Position numbers and translations under genes: made by a program
Part shown: one piece after another, positions 32,971-36,919 of the stretch
Numbering within the stretch: the first letter of the stretch is position 1
How the letters are laid out: every line of letters begins with the position of its first letter
NCBI GenBank assembly: GCA_009693435.1
Contig: SHXF01000047.1
Span: forward strand, 1-36,919
Source: Betaproteobacteria bacterium
GTDB taxonomy: Bacteria > Pseudomonadota > Gammaproteobacteria > Burkholderiales > SG8-39
Reading direction: 5' to 3'
Length of the DNA stretch: 36,919 nucleotides
Notes under the pieces: generated by a model
The model's database searches: none
What the model was told of the DNA's origin: nothing
What the model saw: only the letters and a program-made list of their open reading frames with translations

Positions 32971-33294
32971 ATGAGCCTTGCCATGACTGATGAACCCGGC
33001 ATGACCGATCTACCCGAGGGCCGCCCGCGCCCCGAGCAGACTTTTTTCGCCGACCCCGCGATCGATCGCACGCTGGGCGTGGTGATGGCGCTCGCCACCG
33101 AAGTCTATGTGCTGCGCGACCGGCTGCACGCGATGCAGAGCGAACTCGCGCGCCGCGGCCTGCTCGATATCGAGCGGCTGGATGCCGAACCAGGCCCCGC
33201 GGAAATCGCCGCGCGCGATGCCGACCGCGATGCGTTCGTCGCGCACCTCATGGACAACCTGATGGGCGTGCAGGCTGCGAAGGGGCCGCTGTGA
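32971..33294 (+). CDS. Small hypothetical protein linked to a methyltransferase
   Basis: 107 residues, acidic, with a predicted helix in the centre (IDRTLGVVMALATEVYVLRD, then RLHAMQSELARRGLLD). No domain is recognised. The methyltransferase starts with GTG four bases inside its end (GTGA overlap), which implies a shared function, possibly as a subunit or chaperone. There are ATGs at 32971, 32983 and 33001; the first is given here but the true start is uncertain. Confidence 0.65.
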   Translation: MSLAMTDEPGMTDLPEGRPRPEQTFFADPAIDRTLGVVMALATEVYVLRDRLHAMQSELARRGLLDIERLDAEPGPAEIAARDADRDAFVAHLMDNLMGVQAAKGPL

Positions 33295-34460
33295 GCGCGC
33301 ATTCCACAAGCATCGAAGCTCAGACACAGCAGCGTCCCGCGCCCGCGGCGCCTGTCGACGGCCGCAGTTTCGCGGCGGCCCAGGCCTTCCTGTTCGGCGC
33401 CAAGACCGCGTGGACCACGCGGCTGTATCCGCTGCTGCGCGAGGACTATCGCCGGCGGGTGCAGGCTGCCCAGGCGCAGGGCGGCGCCACGCCGGCGTCG
33501 CCGGAAGACGTGGCCGCGCTGCTCCAGGGCAGCACCACCTACCAGACCTATGCGTGGCTGGAGCGCCACCTGCAGCGCTTCAAGTACGCCGGCCGCTACG
33601 GTCTGCAACCCTATCATGCGCAGCAGCGCGGCGCGCTCGAGGCGGCGCTGGAGGGCGCCGCGCGCTCTGGTGCGCCGCTGGAGGTGGATCCCGACCTGCC
33701 CATGCCGCGCTACTACACCAGCATGGACATACACCAGCATCCGGGCGGCGTGTGGAGCGACCCGGTTGCGGGCTATGTGTACGAGCGCGGCGCGCGCAGC
33801 ACCACGCCGCTTGCCGGCGGCCGCCACGCGGATCTGCACCAGCGCCTCACCGATGCGGCGCTGGCGCGCTGTCCGGCGCCGCGGCGCGTGCTCGACATGG
33901 CCTGCGGCTTCGGCAAGAGCACGCGCGCGTTCTGCCAGGCGCTGCCCGAGGCGCAGATCGAAGCGGTGGACCTCGCCGCGCCCTGCGTCAAGCTGGGGGC
34001 GAAGGAGGCGGCCGACGCCGGCGCGCGCAACGTGCGCTATCGCCAGATGAACGCCTGCGAAACCGATTATCCCGGGGGATCCTTCGACCTGGTCACCTCC
34101 ACCATGTTCCTGCACGAGATGCCGCCGCCCATGATAGAGGCCATGCTGGCCGAGGCGAAGCGCGTGTTGAAGCCCGGCGCCCGCATGGTGCACCTGGATT
34201 TCCTGCCGCAGGTCCAGCCGCAGGCCGCGGCGGTGGGCGATCCGTTTCTGCGCTTCATCCACTACGGCCACGGCCGGCGCAACAACGAGCCCTACATGGA
34301 GCCGCTGGCGCGCATGGACCTGGAGGCGGCGCTGCGCCGCCACGGTTTTGACGACATCGAAATCCGCCCGTTCGAGGAGGCCGAGGGCACGCTCGCGCCC
34401 GACTACCCGAAGTGGCGATTTCCCTGGACCCTGATTGCCGCGCGCCGCGCAGCGGATTGA
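33291..34460 (+). CDS. Class I SAM-dependent methyltransferase with long N-terminal region
   Basis: 389 residues. Motif I RVLDMACGFGKSTRAF is at 199-214, an acidic loop EAVDLAA follows, and then FDLVTSTMFLHEMP and LKPGARMVHLDF. The first 170 residues are a separate region containing YYTSMDIHQHPGGVWSD, whose role is not known to me. The start is GTG 33291 overlapping the upstream small gene. The pair is probably a two-gene unit. The substrate is unknown; small-molecule methylation is the default inference for this fold. Confidence 0.85.
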   Translation: MSAHSTSIEAQTQQRPAPAAPVDGRSFAAAQAFLFGAKTAWTTRLYPLLREDYRRRVQAAQAQGGATPASPEDVAALLQGSTTYQTYAWLERHLQRFKYAGRYGLQPYHAQQRGALEAALEGAARSGAPLEVDPDLPMPRYYTSMDIHQHPGGVWSDPVAGYVYERGARSTTPLAGGRHADLHQRLTDAALARCPAPRRVLDMACGFGKSTRAFCQALPEAQIEAVDLAAPCVKLGAKEAADAGARNVRYRQMNACETDYPGGSFDLVTSTMFLHEMPPPMIEAMLAEAKRVLKPGARMVHLDFLPQVQPQAAAVGDPFLRFIHYGHGRRNNEPYMEPLARMDLEAALRRHGFDDIEIRPFEEAEGTLAPDYPKWRFPWTLIAARRAAD

Positions 34461-34479
34461 AAAAAGCCCAGGCACTGCG

Positions 34480-34495
34480 TTGCATTACAATGCAA
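34480..34495. promoter_or_regulatory. Operator-like palindrome before the fused antitoxin
   Basis: TTGCATT-AC-AATGCAA, a perfect 7-bp inverted repeat 20 bases upstream of the antitoxin ATG. It overlaps TACAAT (34486-34491), which resembles a -10 box. Fits autorepression by the ribbon-helix-helix domain. Confidence 0.7.
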
Positions 34496-34515
34496 GGCAA
34501 AGGGAGGGTGATCAA

Positions 34516-35055
34516 ATGGAATCGCAATTGACGCTGCGATTGCCGGCGGCGCTGGCACAAAGACTCGAGCGCTCCGCACAGCGCATGAAACGCAAGCGTT
34601 CGGATGTGGTGCGCCAGGCGCTGGAGCAGTTCCTGGACGCCGGGGCCGATGATGTCCGCCCCATAGACCGGGTACGCGATCTGCTGGGCAGCGTCGAGAC
34701 CGGCGTATCCGACCTGTCCGAAGAAAAAGATGGTTTGTACAGCTGGACCAGACGTCCCCTATTCGGTAAGAATAATCGATATAATTCCTACACACTGTAT
34801 CCGGGAGAAATAATGAATGCCGTCATCTCGACCAAAGGACAGGTCGTCATTCCGAAACGGATCCGGGACCAGTGGGGCCTGGCCAGCGGTTCACGGGTGA
34901 AAATCTCAAGCACGCCGGTGGGAATTCAAATTACCCCGGTGGCCGCCAGAAACGCCAAAGCGGTCCTCAAGGGATTGGGCCTGGCGGGTTACAGGGGCAA
35001 GACCATCGCAATCGAGGATATGGATCCGCTTGCCGCGCTGAAGGTGCCGCGTTGA
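34516..35055 (+). CDS. Fused RHH-AbrB antitoxin, or truncated RHH gene reading into AbrB gene
   Basis: 179 codons without a stop. Residues 1-74 are a CopG-like ribbon-helix-helix antitoxin (QLTLRLPAALAQRLERSAQR, then KRKRSDVVRQALEQFL and VETGVSDLSEE). Residues 100-179 are an AbrB/SpoVT antitoxin (MNAVISTKGQVVIPKRIRDQ). The normal RHH tail is lost after DLSEE, and a 25-residue linker of AT-rich sequence follows. An internal ATG at 34813 with GGGAGA upstream and a TATAAT box at 34780 show that AbrB can be made alone. The RHH start 34516 has AGGGAGG upstream. The AbrB stop overlaps the PIN toxin start. Most likely one module inserted into another's antitoxin; a working double-domain repressor is possible. 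Confidence 0.8.
   Translation: MESQLTLRLPAALAQRLERSAQRMKRKRSDVVRQALEQFLDAGADDVRPIDRVRDLLGSVETGVSDLSEEKDGLYSWTRRPLFGKNNRYNSYTLYPGEIMNAVISTKGQVVIPKRIRDQWGLASGSRVKISSTPVGIQITPVAARNAKAVLKGLGLAGYRGKTIAIEDMDPLAALKVPR
34780..34785 (+). promoter_or_regulatory. -10 box TATAAT for the AbrB/PIN part
   Basis: A consensus TATAAT in an AT-rich island (ATAATCGATATAATTCC) 27 bases upstream of the internal AbrB ATG at 34813. No good -35 hexamer is seen 16-18 bases before it. Its presence inside the longer frame suggests that the AbrB/PIN module arrived with its own promoter. Confidence 0.45.
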
Positions 35056-35447
35056 TTGCTCTCGACACCAACCTGCTGGCGCGCTTCTATCTTGACGATG
35101 AGCCGGCGCAGGCGCAGATCGCCGCGCGGTTGCTGATGGAAGAGGACGTGCTAATCCCCAAGACTGTCCTCCTTGAACTGGAGTGGGTGATGCGGGGCGT
35201 GGCGCGGGTACCCGCCGCAAAAATCGCCAAGTCGATGGCTCATTTGCTGAGCTTGCCGAATGTGCGCATCGAAGACGAAGCGAACGTCCGCCTCGCGCTC
35301 AAGGCATATGCGAAGGGGCTGGATTTTGCCGATGCGCTGCACCTGCACTCGGTCAGGGGAGCAACCCGGTTCGCCACCTTCGACCGGAAGCTGGCAAAGC
35401 GCTCACTGCCCGCCGGTTCCGGCACCAGGGTTGCGTTGGCGGAATAA
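35052..35447 (+). CDS. PIN-domain toxin paired with the AbrB domain
   Basis: 131 residues. The start is TTG 35052, overlapping the antitoxin stop (TTGA). PIN residues are Asp5 (IALDTNLLAR), Glu42 or Glu44 (LLELEWVM), Asp91 and Asp94 (GLDFADALHL) and Asp111 (ATFDRKL). A probable VapC-like RNase whose partner is the AbrB half of the upstream frame. No second toxin exists for the RHH half. Confidence 0.9.
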   Translation: MIALDTNLLARFYLDDEPAQAQIAARLLMEEDVLIPKTVLLELEWVMRGVARVPAAKIAKSMAHLLSLPNVRIEDEANVRLALKAYAKGLDFADALHLHSVRGATRFATFDRKLAKRSLPAGSGTRVALAE

Positions 35448-35519
35448 AGCCCCCGCAGCCTATGTCGCGATCGATAATAATGGGCGCGCCAACGCCGAAG
35501 CACACCTGCCACTGTTCCC

Positions 35520-36776
35520 ATGCGCCTGATCCTGATCGACGACAACGCTGATTTCCGCATGCTGCTCGGGCAGCTGCTGTGCGTGGCGATTCCCGGCGTG
35601 GAGGTGGAGGAGTGGGCGGCGGAGTCGCGCGGTCATCCCCCCGCCGACATGGACTGGTCCGCCTATTCGGCGGTGCTGCTCGACCACGAACTGGGCAGCG
35701 AGGACGGCGCCGACTGGCTGCAGGAATTCCGCGAGCACGGCATGGACCTCCCGCCGCTGTTGTTTCTCGCGGGAAAGGATGCGGTCGCCTCGGCGGTGCG
35801 CGCCATGAAGCTCGGCGCCCTGGACGTGCTGATGCGCGGCGACCTGAACCCGGTGCGCCTTGCCGCTGCGCTGGGCGCCGCCGTGCGCGAACAGGAAGCG
35901 CGCCGCGAACTCAGGCGGCAGGATGCGGCCGGCGAGCGCTCGCGCCCGCGCGTGCTGGAAGCGCAATCCATAGGAACGGAAATCGCAGGTGACATAGCGC
36001 CGATTCGCGGCTATCGCATCCAGCGCATGATAGGAGAGGGCGCGACTGCGAAGGTCTACCTGGCCGAGCCTGAGACGGGCGAGGGCCACGTGGTGCTGAA
36101 GGTGCTCGAACCCTCGCTGTGCGCCGATCCCGATTTCATGAAGCGCTTCGCGCAGGAGTTCAAGCTCATCTCGCGCGTCAAGAGCGAAAACGTCTCGCGC
36201 ATCTACGGCCAGGGGCTGGACAACGGGCGCGCCTTCATCGCCATGGAGTATTTCGGCGCCGGCGATCTGCGCGAGCGCATCGGCGGGGGCATGGACCCGA
36301 TGCAGGCGCTGAAAATCCTCGCGCAGCTCGCCAAGGGGCTGGAGGCGATCCACCAGGCGGGGATCATCCACCGCGACCTGAAGCCGCACAACGTCATGTT
36401 CCGCGACGAGTACAACGCGGCCATCGTCGATTTCGGCGCGGCCAAGGACCTCAATGAAAATCTCGAGCTGACGCGCATGGGCGACGTGTTCGGCACGCCC
36501 TATTACATGAGCCCGGAGCAGGTCTGCGGCGAGAAGCTCGACGAGCGCAGCGACCTCTACAGCCTGGGCGTGATCTTCTACCAGATGCTCACCGGCAGGC
36601 ACATGTTCGAAGCAAACACCGCCGCGGGCATCGCGGCCCAGCACCTCACCGCCGAGCCGCCGCCGCTGCCCGAGGCCTACGCCGGGCTGCAGCGCCTGTA
36701 TTCGCGCCTGACCGCCAAGGATCGCCAAGCGCGATTCAAATCCGCGCAGGACCTGTACGGCTATATCGCGGTCTGA
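35520..36776 (+). CDS. Receiver domain-Ser/Thr protein kinase fusion
   Basis: 418 residues. An N-terminal receiver-like domain (1-125) has acidic Asp7/Asp8 and phospho-acceptor Asp55 (VLLDHEL), though the usual Thr/Ser is Ala (FLAGKD) and the conserved Lys near 106 appears as Arg. A linker leads to a Hanks-type kinase (164-418): glycine loop GEGATAKVY, Lys194, HRDLKPHN (Asp286), DFG at 304-306 and SPE at 331-333 in place of APE. It ends right after the C-lobe, with no transmembrane segment, so it is cytoplasmic. It would couple a two-component phosphorelay to Ser/Thr phosphorylation; no histidine kinase is nearby. Its stop codon lies at the junction with the right IS edge. Confidence 0.92.
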   Translation: MRLILIDDNADFRMLLGQLLCVAIPGVEVEEWAAESRGHPPADMDWSAYSAVLLDHELGSEDGADWLQEFREHGMDLPPLLFLAGKDAVASAVRAMKLGALDVLMRGDLNPVRLAAALGAAVREQEARRELRRQDAAGERSRPRVLEAQSIGTEIAGDIAPIRGYRIQRMIGEGATAKVYLAEPETGEGHVVLKVLEPSLCADPDFMKRFAQEFKLISRVKSENVSRIYGQGLDNGRAFIAMEYFGAGDLRERIGGGMDPMQALKILAQLAKGLEAIHQAGIIHRDLKPHNVMFRDEYNAAIVDFGAAKDLNENLELTRMGDVFGTPYYMSPEQVCGEKLDERSDLYSLGVIFYQMLTGRHMFEANTAAGIAAQHLTAEPPPLPEAYAGLQRLYSRLTAKDRQARFKSAQDLYGYIAV

Positions 36777-36919
36777 GAGGCTGTGATTTTTTCAATTTTA
36801 GCAGTTGGCATTTGAGCACAGAGGTGATTCACTCCACTGCGGAATGAAATATGCGATAGGCATGAAATTACTCGCTACCGACCGTTTATTTGACGATTTC
36901 TCTGCTTTTTCTACCTTCA
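36773..36919 (+). mobile_element. IS edge, right copy of the 144-bp inverted repeat
   Basis: Positions 36773-36916 are the exact reverse complement of 1-144; three more bases follow. The likely IS tip is GAGGCTGTG at 36777, right after the kinase stop codon (TGA 36774-36776). The two copies face outward, so both partial frames leave the window. This layout is expected if a contig ended in two copies of one IS. Confidence 0.7.
36844..36919 (+). CDS. Partial ORF, probable transposase N-terminus (right copy)
   Basis: The same frame as at 1-73, open at the right edge; starts are possible at 36844 or 36862 (MKLLATDRLFDDFSAFSTF). The ribosome-binding site is weak. Assigned to a transposase only because of its position inside a repeated IS-like edge. 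Confidence 0.4.
   Translation, partial: MKYAIGMKLLATDRLFDDFSAFSTF

Noticed and set aside
35460..36728. A 422-codon minus-strand frame opposite the receiver-kinase gene
   Set aside because: It mirrors the kinase codons and has no recognisable domain; the plus strand holds every kinase motif.
1..36919. A single 37-kb composite transposon bounded by the two IS copies
   Set aside because: The interior includes ordinary chromosomal operons, the ends coincide with the window limits, and no target duplication can be seen; a contig break at a multicopy IS explains it better.

Overview
The window is a GC-rich piece of a proteobacterial chromosome, most likely a betaproteobacterium of the Burkholderiales type. 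This rests on gene content: two Bug/TctC-type periplasmic receptors, six full PF04392-type ABC substrate-binding proteins, REP-like hairpins with GTTGGGC/GCCCAAC stems, and frequent GTG or TTG starts. No rRNA, tRNA or marker gene is present, so the assignment is an inference. Both ends carry the same 144-bp sequence in perfect inverted orientation. It looks like the edge of an insertion sequence whose reading frame runs off each end, so the window is probably a contig bounded by two IS copies.

Region by region. (1) 1-3650: an IS-truncated MBL-fold hydrolase with a strong terminator, a VOC (glyoxalase-fold) protein and a MetE-C-like enzyme, separated by REP and tandem repeats. (2) 3901-7434, minus strand: a tight operon of Bug receptor, sulfatase and second Bug receptor, which suggests import and desulfation of an organic (sulfated) acid. 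(3) 7632-10483, plus strand: a CmcJ/NvfI-like oxygenase-family protein, a dienelactone hydrolase, a RidA pseudogene, and a thioredoxin-fold protein whose CxxC motif is encoded TGA-CCG-TAC-TGT. A 17-nt hairpin lies 10 nt after the TGA, so this is a strong selenoprotein candidate. (4) 10503-11996: a minisatellite of hairpin units and a complete IS1595-type element. (5) 12247-15792: a zinc-ribbon methyltransferase followed by a TPR/O-GlcNAc-transferase-like protein. (6) 15881-17948, minus strand: a SmpA/OmlA-like lipoprotein, a small pyrophosphatase-like protein and an orphan ABC substrate-binding protein.

(7) 18201-35447 is an accessory zone. It contains two AAA/DUF4143 ATPases, a lipoprotein, a Bcr/CflA-type exporter, five more full substrate-binding proteins plus one truncated copy, and six toxin-antitoxin loci: DUF1778/GNAT, Xre/RES, RHH/PIN, UPF0175/DUF3368, AbrB/PIN, and an RHH-AbrB fusion/PIN. 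No permease or ATPase subunit accompanies the binding proteins. The toxin-antitoxin genes sit between them, and one duplicated binding-protein gene is broken next to a toxin-antitoxin pair, which points to repeated duplication and insertion. A methyltransferase with a small partner gene lies at 32971-34460.

(8) 35520-36776: a fused response-regulator receiver and Ser/Thr kinase, then the right IS edge.

The observations most worth following up are the probable selenocysteine redoxin with its hairpin, the fused two-domain antitoxin, the interleaved binding-protein/toxin-antitoxin island, and two separate 23-bp-period intergenic arrays that share a TCCAA-N3-CTGGT core.
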